Origin: Sphingomonas sp. SORGH_AS_0950
Lineage (GTDB): Bacteria > Pseudomonadota > Alphaproteobacteria > Sphingomonadales > Sphingomonadaceae
Length of the DNA stretch: 64,000 nt
Assembly (NCBI RefSeq): GCF_030818415.1
Contig: NZ_JAUTAE010000001.1
Coordinates: 2,754,001-2,818,000, forward strand
Direction: 5' to 3'
In this document: positions 6,815-17,523 of the stretch, one piece after another
How positions within the stretch are numbered: the first letter of the stretch is position 1
How the letters are laid out: every line of letters begins with the position of its first letter
The notes under the pieces: generated by a model
Seen by the model: only the letters and a program-made list of their open reading frames with translations
What the model was told of the DNA's origin: nothing
Databases searched by the model: none
Position numbers and translations under genes: made by a program

Positions 6815-8101
6815 TCAGGCCTCGGTTCCCTGCGCATCGGCCTCCCGCGCGACCTCGCGCCAGCCGATGTCGCGGCGGCAGAAGCCGTCGGGGAAGCGGA
6901 TCGCGTCGACCGCACGATAGGCGGCGGCCTGCGCCTCGCCCACGGTGGCGGCGCTGGCGGTGACCGCCAGCACGCGGCCGCCGCTGGCGACCAGCTGCTC
7001 GCCGTCCATCCGGGTGCCCGCCTGGAACACGACCGCGCCGGTCGCCTCTGCGGCGTCGATCGCATCGATGCTTCCGCCCGCGCTGGGCGTGCCGGGATAG
7101 CCCGAAGCCGCCATCACCACGGTCAGCGCCGGATCGTCCGAGAAGGCGGGCGCGGGCAGCTCGGCCAGCCGCCCCTCGGCCACCGCCAGCATCACCGCCA
7201 GCAGATCGCCCTGGAAGCGCAGCATCAGCACCTGGCATTCGGGATCGCCGAAGCGGGCGTTATATTCGATCAGCTTGGGCCCCTGCTCGGTCAGCATCAG
7301 CCCGGCATAGAGCACGCCCGAAAAGGGTGTCCCTTCGGCGCGCAGCGTATCCACGGTGGGGCGGACGATCCGGTCGATCGCCTGGCGCTCCAGCTCGGGG
7401 GTCAGGACGCGCGCGGGGCTATAGGCGCCCATGCCGCCGGTATTGGGGCCGGTATCGCCGTCGCCGACGCGCTTGTGATCCTGCGCCGAGCCGAAGGGGA
7501 GGAGCGCCTCGCCATCGGTCAGGACGAACAGGCTGGCCTCCTCGCCGGCCAGAAATTCCTCGATCACGACTTCGGCACCGGGGACGGAGAACAGGTCGGC
7601 GATCGCGGCATCGGCCTCGGCGCGGGTGAAGGCGACGGTCACGCCCTTGCCCGCCGCCAGGCCATCGGCCTTGATGACGACGGGCAGGCCGAAGGTCGTG
7701 GCGAGCGCCGCCTGCGCGTCGGCGAGGGTCGAGACGCGGACATAGCCCGCGGTCGGGATGTCGGCGCGGCGGCACAGGTCCTTGGTAAAGCCCTTGGAGC
7801 CCTCAAGCTGCGCGGCGGCCTTGCTCGGGCCGAACACCGGCACGCCCTCGGCGCGCAGCGAATCGGCCAGCCCGTCGACCAGCGGCGCCTCGGGCCCGAC
7901 CACGACCAGGCCGATGGCGTGTTCCTTCACGAACGCCACCACGGCGGCGTGATCGGTCGCGTTCAAGCCGACGCAGGTCGCATGCGCGGCGATACCGGGG
8001 TTGCCGGGCGCGGCGTAGAGCGTATCTAACCCGTGCGACTGGGCCAGCTTCCATGCCAGCGCATGTTCGCGGCCCCCCGATCCCAGCAGCAGGACGTTCA
8101 T
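6815..8101 (-). CDS. purD: Phosphoribosylamine-glycine ligase
   Basis: PurD catalyses the second step of de novo purine synthesis, joining glycine to phosphoribosylamine with ATP. The 428-residue protein starts [19 protein letters not shown], the signature N-terminal Rossmann-like domain, continues through the ATP-grasp domain ([34 protein letters not shown]) and ends in the usual C-terminal lobe. Its ATG (8101-8099) overlaps the ATG of the divergent xseA (8100-8102) in the sequence CATG. Its promoter and ribosome binding site must therefore lie inside xseA coding sequence. Confidence 0.97.
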   Translation of the reverse strand: MNVLLLGSGGREHALAWKLAQSHGLDTLYAAPGNPGIAAHATCVGLNATDHAAVVAFVKEHAIGLVVVGPEAPLVDGLADSLRAEGVPVFGPSKAAAQLEGSKGFTKDLCRRADIPTAGYVRVSTLADAQAALATTFGLPVVIKADGLAAGKGVTVAFTRAEADAAIADLFSVPGAEVVIEEFLAGEEASLFVLTDGEALLPFGSAQDHKRVGDGDTGPNTGGMGAYSPARVLTPELERQAIDRIVRPTVDTLRAEGTPFSGVLYAGLMLTEQGPKLIEYNARFGDPECQVLMLRFQGDLLAVMLAVAEGRLAELPAPAFSDDPALTVVMAASGYPGTPSAGGSIDAIDAAEATGAVVFQAGTRMDGEQLVASGGRVLAVTASAATVGEAQAAAYRAVDAIRFPDGFCRRDIGWREVAREADAQGTEA

Positions 8102-9533
8102 GCCCGATCCTTATCCCTATGACGAAAGTGCGAGGCTGGTAGCCGAGGAGATCGCCGGCGACAACGCGCTCGCGCTGTCGGTCGGCGAACTCAGCCTGAA
8201 GCTGAAGCGGATGGTGGAGGGCGAGTTCGGCCATGTCCGCCTGCGCGGCGAGATTTCCGGATATAAGCGCGCCACCTCGGGCCATGTCTATATGAGCCTG
8301 AAGGACGAGAATGCCGTCATCGACGCGGTGATGTGGAAGGGGGCGGCGAATAGCTTGCCCTTCCAGCCGCAGGACGGGATCGAGGTGATCGCCACCGGCC
8401 GCCTGACCACCTTCCCCGGCCGGTCCAAATACCAGATCGTCGTCGAGCGGATGGAGCTGGCGGGCGCGGGCGCGCTGATGGCCCTGTTCGAGAAGCTGAA
8501 GGCGAAGCTGGCGGGCGAGGGGCTGTTCGCGCGCGAGCGGAAAAGGCCGCTCCCCTTCATGCCGCCGGTGATCGGGGTCGTCACCTCGCCGACCGGCGCG
8601 GTGATCCGCGACATCCTCCACCGGCTGGAGGATCGCTGCCCGACGCACGTCATCGTCTGGCCGGTCAAGGTACAGGGCGAGGGCTCGGCCAGGGAGGTCG
8701 CCGCCGCGATCCGGGGCTTCGACGCGATCGCGCCCGGCGGCCCGGTGCCGCGTCCCGATCTGGTGATCGTCGCGCGCGGCGGCGGCTCGATCGAGGATCT
8801 GTGGTCGTTCAACGAAGAGGTGGTGGTCCGCGCGGTCGCCGACTGCACCATCCCGATCATCTCGGCGGTGGGGCATGAGACCGACACGACGCTGTGCGAC
8901 TATGCCGCCGACCTGCGCGCGCCGACCCCCACGGCGGCGGCGGAGATCGCGGTGCCGGTGCTGGCCGACCTGCGCCTGACGGTGGCGAGCCACCGCCAGC
9001 GGACCGAACGCTGCGCGCGCCGCTATGTCGAGCGGGGGCGCGAGCGGCTGGACGCCATGGCCCGCCTTCTGCCCAAGCGCGACCAGTTGCTGGGCCCCCA
9101 ACGCCAGCGCGCCGACGAGGCGGGGGCGCGGCTCGATCGCGGGCTGGAGCGGCGGGTGACGCTGGCGCGCGGCGGGCTGGACCGGGCGGGCGCGGCGCTG
9201 CGCCCGGCGGTGCTGGAACGCCAGGTCGAGCGCGGGCGCGACCGGCTGGCCGCGACCTGGCGGCTGGTCCAGTCGCTCAACCCCGACCGGATCCTGGAGC
9301 GCGGCTATGCCCGCATCACCGCGCGGCCCGGCGGCGAGACCTTGTCCTCGGCCGAGGCGGCGCGCGCGGCGGACACGCTGACGCTGCGTTTCCGCGACGG
9401 CACGGTCGATGTTGCGGTGGACGGGGACGGTAGCCGCGCCGGGGTTGAGCGCCCCGCCCCCAAAACCTATGACAAGCCCAAACGGGAGCCCAGGCCGGAT
9501 CAATCCCGGCCGGACCAGCCCACGCTCCTTTGA
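8100..9533 (+). CDS. xseA: Exodeoxyribonuclease VII large subunit
   Basis: XseA with XseB forms a nuclease that degrades single-stranded DNA to oligonucleotides, acting in repair. The 477-residue product has the N-terminal OB-fold ([45 protein letters not shown]), then the catalytic domain with [14 protein letters not shown] and [16 protein letters not shown], then an Arg-rich coiled-coil region and a C-terminal segment with [10 protein letters not shown]. The N terminus agrees with sphingomonad XseA, which supports the unusual start overlapping that of purD. DUF2093 and an M23 peptidase follow closely. Confidence 0.96.
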   Translation: MPDPYPYDESARLVAEEIAGDNALALSVGELSLKLKRMVEGEFGHVRLRGEISGYKRATSGHVYMSLKDENAVIDAVMWKGAANSLPFQPQDGIEVIATGRLTTFPGRSKYQIVVERMELAGAGALMALFEKLKAKLAGEGLFARERKRPLPFMPPVIGVVTSPTGAVIRDILHRLEDRCPTHVIVWPVKVQGEGSAREVAAAIRGFDAIAPGGPVPRPDLVIVARGGGSIEDLWSFNEEVVVRAVADCTIPIISAVGHETDTTLCDYAADLRAPTPTAAAEIAVPVLADLRLTVASHRQRTERCARRYVERGRERLDAMARLLPKRDQLLGPQRQRADEAGARLDRGLERRVTLARGGLDRAGAALRPAVLERQVERGRDRLAATWRLVQSLNPDRILERGYARITARPGGETLSSAEAARAADTLTLRFRDGTVDVAVDGDGSRAGVERPAPKTYDKPKREPRPDQSRPDQPTLL

Positions 9534-9549
9534 CCCGAAAGTGACGAAG

Positions 9550-9750
9550 ATGCTGATGTCGAACACCGATCGCCCCGCGCGGCTCCATTATCTGGCCAAT
9601 GGCTTTCGTGTCCTGTCGCCGGGCGACCATGTCGTCTGCGCGGTGACCGGCCGTCGCATCCCGCTCGAGGAGCTGAAATATTGGAGCGCCAGCCGACAGG
9701 AAGCCTATGCCGATGCGCAGGCGACCGCGCAGGTGCTCGCCCCGCAATGA
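9550..9750 (+). CDS. DUF2093 domain protein
   Basis: The 66-residue product matches the DUF2093 pattern: RPARLHYLANGFRVLSPGDHV, then CAVTGRRIPLEELKYWS and an Ala-rich tail. The family is confined largely to alphaproteobacteria, is regularly found just after xseA, and has no assigned function. The Cys and the ELKYWS motif suggest a small cytoplasmic protein with a compact fold. The start could be the ATG at 9550 or 9556. Its stop overlaps the ATG of the next gene (ATGA), so the two are likely translationally coupled. Confidence 0.85.
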   Translation: MLMSNTDRPARLHYLANGFRVLSPGDHVVCAVTGRRIPLEELKYWSASRQEAYADAQATAQVLAPQ

Positions 9751-10604
9751 GGAGGGCGGGCAGTGTCGCGCTGGGGCTGCTGGTCGCGGGGCTGGGCTTG
9801 TCCCCGGTCCCGGCGCAGACCGTCGCGTCGCCCGCCGCCGCCGCCCGCTCGGCGTTCCGCTGGACCGGTGAACTCAGCCAGGGCGGGTTGATCCGGGGAC
9901 AGGCGCCCACGGGCGCGGTCGCGATGACGCTCGACGGACAGGATGTGCCGCTCACGACGGACGGGGCCTTCCTGATCGGGTTCGACCGCGACGCCGGACC
10001 CGCCGCCGAACTGGTCGCGACGCTGGCGGACGGTCGCCAGTTGCGCCAGAGCCTGACCGTCGCGCCGCGCGCCTGGCGGATCGAGCGGCTCGACCGCCTG
10101 CCCAAATATCCCGTCCCCGATCCCGAATTCCAGCGGCTGCGCCCGCCCGAGCTCGACCGGATCCGCGCCGCCCGTGCCCAGGTCACCGATGCGGAGGGCT
10201 GGCGTCAGCCGCTGATATGGCCGGTCCGGGGCCGCATCTCCGGCCTGTTCGGGGCACAGCGAATCTATCGCGGCGAGCCGGGCAGCTATCACTCCGGCAC
10301 CGACATCGCCGCCGCCACCGGCACCATCGTCCGCGCGCCTGCCGACGGCGTCGTGATCCTGGCGGCGGACACGCCCTTCACGCTGGAGGGGCATCTGCTG
10401 ATGCTCGACCACGGCCAGGGTCTCAACAGCGCCTTCCTGCATCTGTCGCGCATCGACGTCCGCCCCGGCGACCATGTCCGCCAGGGCCAACCCATCGGCG
10501 CGGTCGGCGCCACGGGCCGCGCCACCGGCCCGCACCTCCATTGGAGCCTGCAATGGCGCGGGCGCAAGCTCGACCCGCTGCTGGTGACGGGGCCGATGGG
10601 GTGA
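9747..10604 (+). CDS. Secreted M23-family peptidoglycan peptidase
   Basis: The 285-residue protein has a signal peptide (MRRAGSVALGLLVAGLGLSPVPAQT) and a C-terminal M23 lysostaphin-like domain. Zinc ligands are His182 and Asp186 in YHSGTDIAA and His265 in GPHLHW, with His263 and His232 as catalytic and stabilising residues. All expected residues are present, so it is likely an active endopeptidase acting on cell-wall cross-links in the periplasm. The start at 9747 gives the signal peptide and overlaps the DUF2093 stop. The longer upstream frame lacks a signal sequence. It converges with the next gene at a six-base gap. Confidence 0.92.
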   Translation: MRRAGSVALGLLVAGLGLSPVPAQTVASPAAAARSAFRWTGELSQGGLIRGQAPTGAVAMTLDGQDVPLTTDGAFLIGFDRDAGPAAELVATLADGRQLRQSLTVAPRAWRIERLDRLPKYPVPDPEFQRLRPPELDRIRAARAQVTDAEGWRQPLIWPVRGRISGLFGAQRIYRGEPGSYHSGTDIAAATGTIVRAPADGVVILAADTPFTLEGHLLMLDHGQGLNSAFLHLSRIDVRPGDHVRQGQPIGAVGATGRATGPHLHWSLQWRGRKLDPLLVTGPMG

Positions 10605-10610
10605 GGGGGG

Positions 10611-11144
10611 TCAGCGGATCCGCTTGACCAGGATCGAGCGGCCGCCAGCGATCGTCGCGCGATAGCCGCCCAGTGGCGCTTCCTTCAGGGTGATCGCATC
10701 GCCCTTGCTGGGGCCAAAGGTCAACGCATCGACCGTCTGCCAGACCGAACCATTGGCCAGTTCCAGGTTCCAGCGACCATAGGCCTTGGCGGCGCTGGCG
10801 GTTTTGATGGTGCTGTCCAACTGTCGGACGTCGGTGACCTCGTCGGCTCTGCCGCCCCCGAACATCTCACTGGTCGGTACCGCCAGCCCGAACCGCGATT
10901 GCTTACGTGCGATTACCGCCTTGCGGTCGAGCACCATCAGGTCGCCGGCCGCCCGCGATGCCAGAATGGCTGCGCTGGCCCGATCGAAACAAGCCAGCCG
11001 TTCCTTGTCGTCGGTCATCGCCCTGCACTGGCTCAGCTGGTCCAGTTGGCGAACCGTGCCGCCGTCCGATACCTGAGCCGTCGCGGCCGAAGGTGCCAAT
11101 AGGATGCCCGACATGAGCCCGACCACCGCCGCCCGCCATGTCAT
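10611..11144 (-). CDS. Exported protein of unknown function with a conserved Cys pair
   Basis: The 177-residue product has a signal peptide of about 23 residues ending AATAQ. A segment QCRAMTDDKERLACFDRA follows, with Cys40 and Cys52, which resembles the C-x(n)-D-x-x-RL-x-C-FD motif of several periplasmic proteins, including some type VI-associated ones. The C-terminal half ends in GGYRATIAGGRSILVKRIR, suggesting a small beta domain. No secretion genes lie nearby, so no system is assigned. Its ATG overlaps the stop of the upstream small exported protein, indicating a coupled pair. Confidence 0.65.
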   Translation of the reverse strand: MTWRAAVVGLMSGILLAPSAATAQVSDGGTVRQLDQLSQCRAMTDDKERLACFDRASAAILASRAAGDLMVLDRKAVIARKQSRFGLAVPTSEMFGGGRADEVTDVRQLDSTIKTASAAKAYGRWNLELANGSVWQTVDALTFGPSKGDAITLKEAPLGGYRATIAGGRSILVKRIR

Positions 11145-11380
11145 TGGCCGGTGGGCCGTCCGCTATTGTCCTCGACCATGCGCTGCGCGACGGCCTTGTT
11201 GGCTTCGCTGCTGCGCGCCCATTGGGCACGCGTCGCGCATGTCTTGTGCGCCCTTATGAAGGAACCTGTCTCGACAATCCGCTTGCAGATCACCTTTTCC
11301 GCGTCAGCTTTGGCGGGCGGGGTGGCGGACGGCGCCGGTACGGCCTGCAGGGCCATGACGAGAGGCAAGAATGGAGACAT
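11141..11380 (-). CDS. Small exported Cys-containing protein
   Basis: The 79-residue product starts MSPFLPLVMALQAVPAPSA, a short signal-like segment. The mature part contains ICKRIVETGSFIRAHKTCATRAQW, a pattern (C, then GS, then KTCxTRxxW) that recurs in small sphingomonad periplasmic proteins of unknown role. The two cysteines are probably disulfide-bonded. The start at 11380 is chosen because it gives the signal-like N terminus; the longer frame to 11458 starts with an unlikely basic sequence. Its stop overlaps the next ATG, so both proteins are probably made together. Confidence 0.65.
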   Translation of the reverse strand: MSPFLPLVMALQAVPAPSATPPAKADAEKVICKRIVETGSFIRAHKTCATRAQWARSSEANKAVAQRMVEDNSGRPTGQ

Positions 11381-11681
11381 GACGCATTTCCCTTTGCGCC
11401 GCCGGATCGGGAATGACCGGCTAAGGCACGGTATTCCTTGTGAATGCCCAAGACGCAAGTTTCTATTATTGTTACACGTCGGGCGGGGCTTGCGCTCGTC
11501 CGCAAAGGTCGGTCACTGTGGCTGTGACACTTATGCTACAATGCAGCAAAAAGGTGGCAATTTAGCTAAATGTCGGTTGTATAAGCTTTTATAGGCCGTT
11601 TACCCACGAAGCCATGCAGCAGAGTCAATCTGCGCAGGAACGCGCTCTGCCCCCTTACGGAGCGCTCAAAAGGGGTAAGAC
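11381..11681. promoter_or_regulatory. Divergent intergenic region upstream of the TonB-dependent receptor
   Basis: About 300 bases separate the small exported protein (minus) from the receptor gene (plus). The part from 11460 to 11600 is noticeably richer in A and T than its surroundings. A TACAAT box at 11537-11542 is a plausible plus-strand -10, but the -35 position (around 11514) matches poorly. AAAAGGGG at about 11668 is the receptor's ribosome binding site. No Fur-box-like dyad was evident. Confidence 0.35.
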
Positions 11682-14666
11682 ATGAAACAGATCTTCAAGG
11701 GCCAGTTGCTGGCGACCAGCCTGCTGGCCGGTACCGCGGTCTTCGGTGCAATGCCTGCCTTCGCCCAGACCACGGGCAATGCCCCGGTCGCCGCGCCGAC
11801 GGCCGCACAGGAGCCGGGCACCCAGACCAGCGAGTCGACCTCGACGGCCACCACCGGCGGCGACATCGTCGTGACCGGCACGCTGATCCGCAATCCGAAC
11901 ATCGTCGCCACCAGCCCCGTCACCGTCGTCGGCCAGGAAGAAATCCAGCTGCGTCAGGTGAACACCGCCGAGCAGATTCTGCGCGAGCTGCCGGGTGCGG
12001 TTCCTTCGCTGGGTTCGCAGGTCAACAACGGCAATGGTGGTGCCTCGTTCGTCAACCTTCGCGGCCTGGGCTATAATCGCAACCTCGTGCTGGTCGATGG
12101 CGCGCGTATCGCGCCTGCCGATCTCACCGGCGCGACCGACCTCAACAACATCCCGCTGGCGCTGATCGAGCGGACCGACATCCTGACCGGCGGCGCGTCG
12201 ACCACGTACGGCGCAGACGCGGTCGCAGGCGTCATCAACTTCATCACGCGCAGCGATTTCTCGGGCGTCGACTTCTCCGTTACCGACCAGATCACCGGCA
12301 AGGGCGACGGCCACAGCTATCGCACCGAACTGACCGTCGGCACCAACATGGACGATGGCCGCGGCAATGCGGTGCTGAGCATCGGTTATCAGGAAACCGA
12401 CCCCGTCTATCAGGGCGATCGTACGTTCGGCATCCAGTCGATCGATTCCTATACCGGTCAGGCAGGCGGTTCGGGCACCACCGTGCCGGGGCGCTTCTCG
12501 GTGCCGAATTTGGTGACCCAGCAGATCGACCCGACCACGGGTGCGCTGGTCCCGACGTACAACTCGTTCAACTTCAATCCGTACAACATCTATCAGACGC
12601 CGTTCCGGCGCTTCAACATCTTCGGTTCGACGAAGTATGAAGTCTCGGATCACCTGGAATTCTACAGCCAGGCGATGTTCTCGAAGAACACCGTGTCGAC
12701 GATCATCGCGCCGTCGGGGACCTTCGGCAATGCGCTGACCATTCCGATCAGCAACCCCTATATCCCGGCCGCCGCGCGCAACACCTTCTGTCTGAATGCG
12801 GTCGATGCCGATCCGAACACGGCGGGTATCCAGGCTCCGACCCAGGCGCAGTGCAATTCCTATTACTCTGCGACCAGCCCGACCGATCCCAACTACCGGA
12901 CCTTCACCACGGCGGCATCGCGTCGTTTCGTAGAGGCGGGCCCCCGCATCAGCGAATACACCACGCAGCTGTTCAACATCCGCGCCGGCGTGCGCGGCGC
13001 GCTGTTCGGCAACTTCAGCTATGACGTGTTCGGCACCTATGGCGAGAGCGAGAATGTTCAGCGCCAGTCGGGCAACGGTCTGCTCTCGCGTCTGCAGCAG
13101 GCGTCGCTGGCAACCAGCACCACGAGCTGCGTCGACACGTCGAACAACTGCGTTCCGATCAACCTGTTCGGTCCGGCTGGCAGCATCACCGCCGACCAGC
13201 TCGCCTTCATCCTCGGCGCCAACACCAGCAGCACGGTGCAGACCACGCTGGGCACGTTGCGCGGCGTCGTGTCGGGCGATTTCGGCGTGTCCAGCCCGCT
13301 GGCCTCGACCCCGATCAGCATCGCGCTGGGCGGCGAGTATCGTAAGTATACCGCGCGCACGAGCTCGGACGTCGCCACCCAGACGCCCGACGAAGTGCTC
13401 GGCAACGGTGCGGCTTCGCCCGACGCCAGCGGCCGCTATGACGTGAAGGAAGGGTTCGTCGAAGTCGTCGCGCCGCTGATCGAGGACAAGCCGTTCTTCC
13501 GCAGCCTGACGCTGGAAGCCGGTGCCCGCTATTCGGACTATTCGCGTTCGGGCGGCAACTGGACCTGGAAGGCCGGCGGTAGCTGGGAGCCGGTTGCGGC
13601 GTTCAAGCTGCGCAGCCTTTACACCCGCGCGGTGCGTGCGCCGAACATCGGCGAGCTGTTCTCGCCGACGATCACCCAGCTGGGCAACCTGGCCAACGAC
13701 CCCTGCGCGGGCGCCGCGCCGGTCAACAACGCCAATCTGCGCGCGGTCTGCCTGGCGCAGGGCGCACCGGCTTCGACGATCGGCAACATCGCCAACGGTT
13801 CGTCGGGCCAGATCAACATCACCGGCGGCGGCAACCCCAATCTGGGCGTTGAGAAGGCGACCACCTTCACCGTGGGTGCAGTGATCCAGCCGACCTTCCT
13901 GTCGGGCTTCTCGCTGACGGTCGACTATTACAACATCAAGGTGACCAACGCGATCGGCTCGCCGACCGAAGGCGACGTGATCAACAGCTGCTTCGGCAAT
14001 CTGTCCGCTGCCAGCGCAACCAGCACGGCGTGCACCGGCATCCGTCGCAATCCGCTGACCGGCGGGCTCGACGGCAGCTCGGCGTCGACCCCTGGTCTGC
14101 CCACGCCGCTGGCCAATCTCGGCCAGCTGCTGACCGACGGTATCGACGTGGCGGCGAACTATCGTCACGATCTGGGCTTCGGCAAGCTGGCCTTGGCCTT
14201 CAACGGCAACTGGACCAGCCGTTCGAAGTTCCAGGCGACCCCGAGCTCGATCTACCGCGAGTGCACCAGCTATTATTCGGTGAATTGCGGCTCGATCCAG
14301 CCCGAGTTCTCGTTCAACCAGCGGACCACGCTGTCGGTGGGCAAGGTCGATCTGTCGGTCCTGTGGCGTTACCTGGCCCCGGCCAAGTATGAGCCGCTGG
14401 CGCTGGCGTCCGACATTGAGTCGGGTGGTGCCCCGGTCGCCGCGTTCCAGCGCATCGGTGCCTATCATTATTTCGACCTGACGACGCGCTTCCAGGCGAC
14501 CGACCGGTTCTCGCTGCTGTTCGCAGTGCGCAACCTGTTCGATCGCAAGCCGCCGTTCGTCGGTTCGTCGATCGGCTCGACCAGCTACAATAGCGGCAAC
14601 ACCTATCCGTCGACCTACGACGCGCTGGGTCGCCTGTTCTCGGTGACGGCACGCGTCACCTTCTAA
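11682..14666 (+). CDS. TonB-dependent outer-membrane receptor with multiple Cys pairs
   Basis: This 994-residue protein imports a ligand across the outer membrane using energy from TonB-ExbBD. It has a signal peptide (cleavage after PAFAQ, about residue 30) and a Thr/Ser-rich spacer. The plug domain follows (DIVVTGTLIRNPN, then GASTTYGADAVAGVINFIT at about 170-190), then a long beta-barrel ending in the terminal aromatic residue (SVTARVTF). Five closely spaced cysteine pairs occur in loop regions, typical of a sphingomonad/xanthomonad receptor subgroup. The ligand is unknown; neighbouring peptidases make peptides one option. A strong terminator follows. Confidence 0.92.
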   Translation: MKQIFKGQLLATSLLAGTAVFGAMPAFAQTTGNAPVAAPTAAQEPGTQTSESTSTATTGGDIVVTGTLIRNPNIVATSPVTVVGQEEIQLRQVNTAEQILRELPGAVPSLGSQVNNGNGGASFVNLRGLGYNRNLVLVDGARIAPADLTGATDLNNIPLALIERTDILTGGASTTYGADAVAGVINFITRSDFSGVDFSVTDQITGKGDGHSYRTELTVGTNMDDGRGNAVLSIGYQETDPVYQGDRTFGIQSIDSYTGQAGGSGTTVPGRFSVPNLVTQQIDPTTGALVPTYNSFNFNPYNIYQTPFRRFNIFGSTKYEVSDHLEFYSQAMFSKNTVSTIIAPSGTFGNALTIPISNPYIPAAARNTFCLNAVDADPNTAGIQAPTQAQCNSYYSATSPTDPNYRTFTTAASRRFVEAGPRISEYTTQLFNIRAGVRGALFGNFSYDVFGTYGESENVQRQSGNGLLSRLQQASLATSTTSCVDTSNNCVPINLFGPAGSITADQLAFILGANTSSTVQTTLGTLRGVVSGDFGVSSPLASTPISIALGGEYRKYTARTSSDVATQTPDEVLGNGAASPDASGRYDVKEGFVEVVAPLIEDKPFFRSLTLEAGARYSDYSRSGGNWTWKAGGSWEPVAAFKLRSLYTRAVRAPNIGELFSPTITQLGNLANDPCAGAAPVNNANLRAVCLAQGAPASTIGNIANGSSGQINITGGGNPNLGVEKATTFTVGAVIQPTFLSGFSLTVDYYNIKVTNAIGSPTEGDVINSCFGNLSAASATSTACTGIRRNPLTGGLDGSSASTPGLPTPLANLGQLLTDGIDVAANYRHDLGFGKLALAFNGNWTSRSKFQATPSSIYRECTSYYSVNCGSIQPEFSFNQRTTLSVGKVDLSVLWRYLAPAKYEPLALASDIESGGAPVAAFQRIGAYHYFDLTTRFQATDRFSLLFAVRNLFDRKPPFVGSSIGSTSYNSGNTYPSTYDALGRLFSVTARVTF

Positions 14667-14687
14667 GATCCCAGATGGACCACAACT

Positions 14688-14721
14688 GGGGGCGGTGGCA
14701 TTTGCCACCGCCCCTTTTTTT
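14688..14721 (+). terminator. Rho-independent terminator of the TonB-dependent receptor
   Basis: GGGGCGGTGGCA and GCCACCGCCCC form an eleven-base stem around a TTT loop, followed by seven T residues. It lies 22 bases after the receptor stop codon. The minus-strand complement has no T run, so it does not serve clpB. Confidence 0.92.
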
Positions 14722-14730
14722 GTGGTGAAA

Positions 14731-17310
<2,580 letters not shown>

Positions 17311-17336
17311 CTGGGGTTCCTGTCGCTTTCCAGGTC

Positions 17337-17364
17337 AGATGGTGTTGCAAATTGGCAACACAAG
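17337..17364 (-). promoter_or_regulatory. Sigma-32-like heat-shock promoter of clpB
   Basis: Read on the minus strand, CTTGTGT (17364-17358) is followed after 13 bases by CACCATCT (17344-17337). This agrees with the heat-shock consensus CTTGAAA-N13-CCCCATNT at the four key -35 bases and seven of eight -10 positions. The spacer overlaps a perfect dyad, TGTTGC-N6-GCAACA (17360-17343), which could be a protein-binding site. No CIRCE element (TTAGCACTC half-sites) is present. Confidence 0.65.
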
Positions 17365-17523
17365 GGGTGGGCGCATGATGCTGTCCGCAAGATGGGATGG
17401 CCGTTTCGATTGCGAAAGGGTGGCAAGCGGGATGCGGCGAAATCGCTGTGTCGGACCGGGATTGCGGTCCGTCGCGCGCCCGCTATGCTCGACCCCTTAC
17501 TGAGTGGGGAGACTCAAAAGATC

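Noticed and set aside
7803..9566. 587-codon minus-strand frame across xseA
   Set aside because: It runs through xseA antisense and into purD in another frame; no conserved motif.
10611..11144. Type VI secretion-associated protein
   Set aside because: Only the short C-x11-C motif is suggestive; no secretion genes lie nearby.
17311..17523. CIRCE/HrcA operator upstream of clpB
   Set aside because: No TTAGCACTC-N9-GAGTGCTAA-like sequence; the dyad present has different half-sites.
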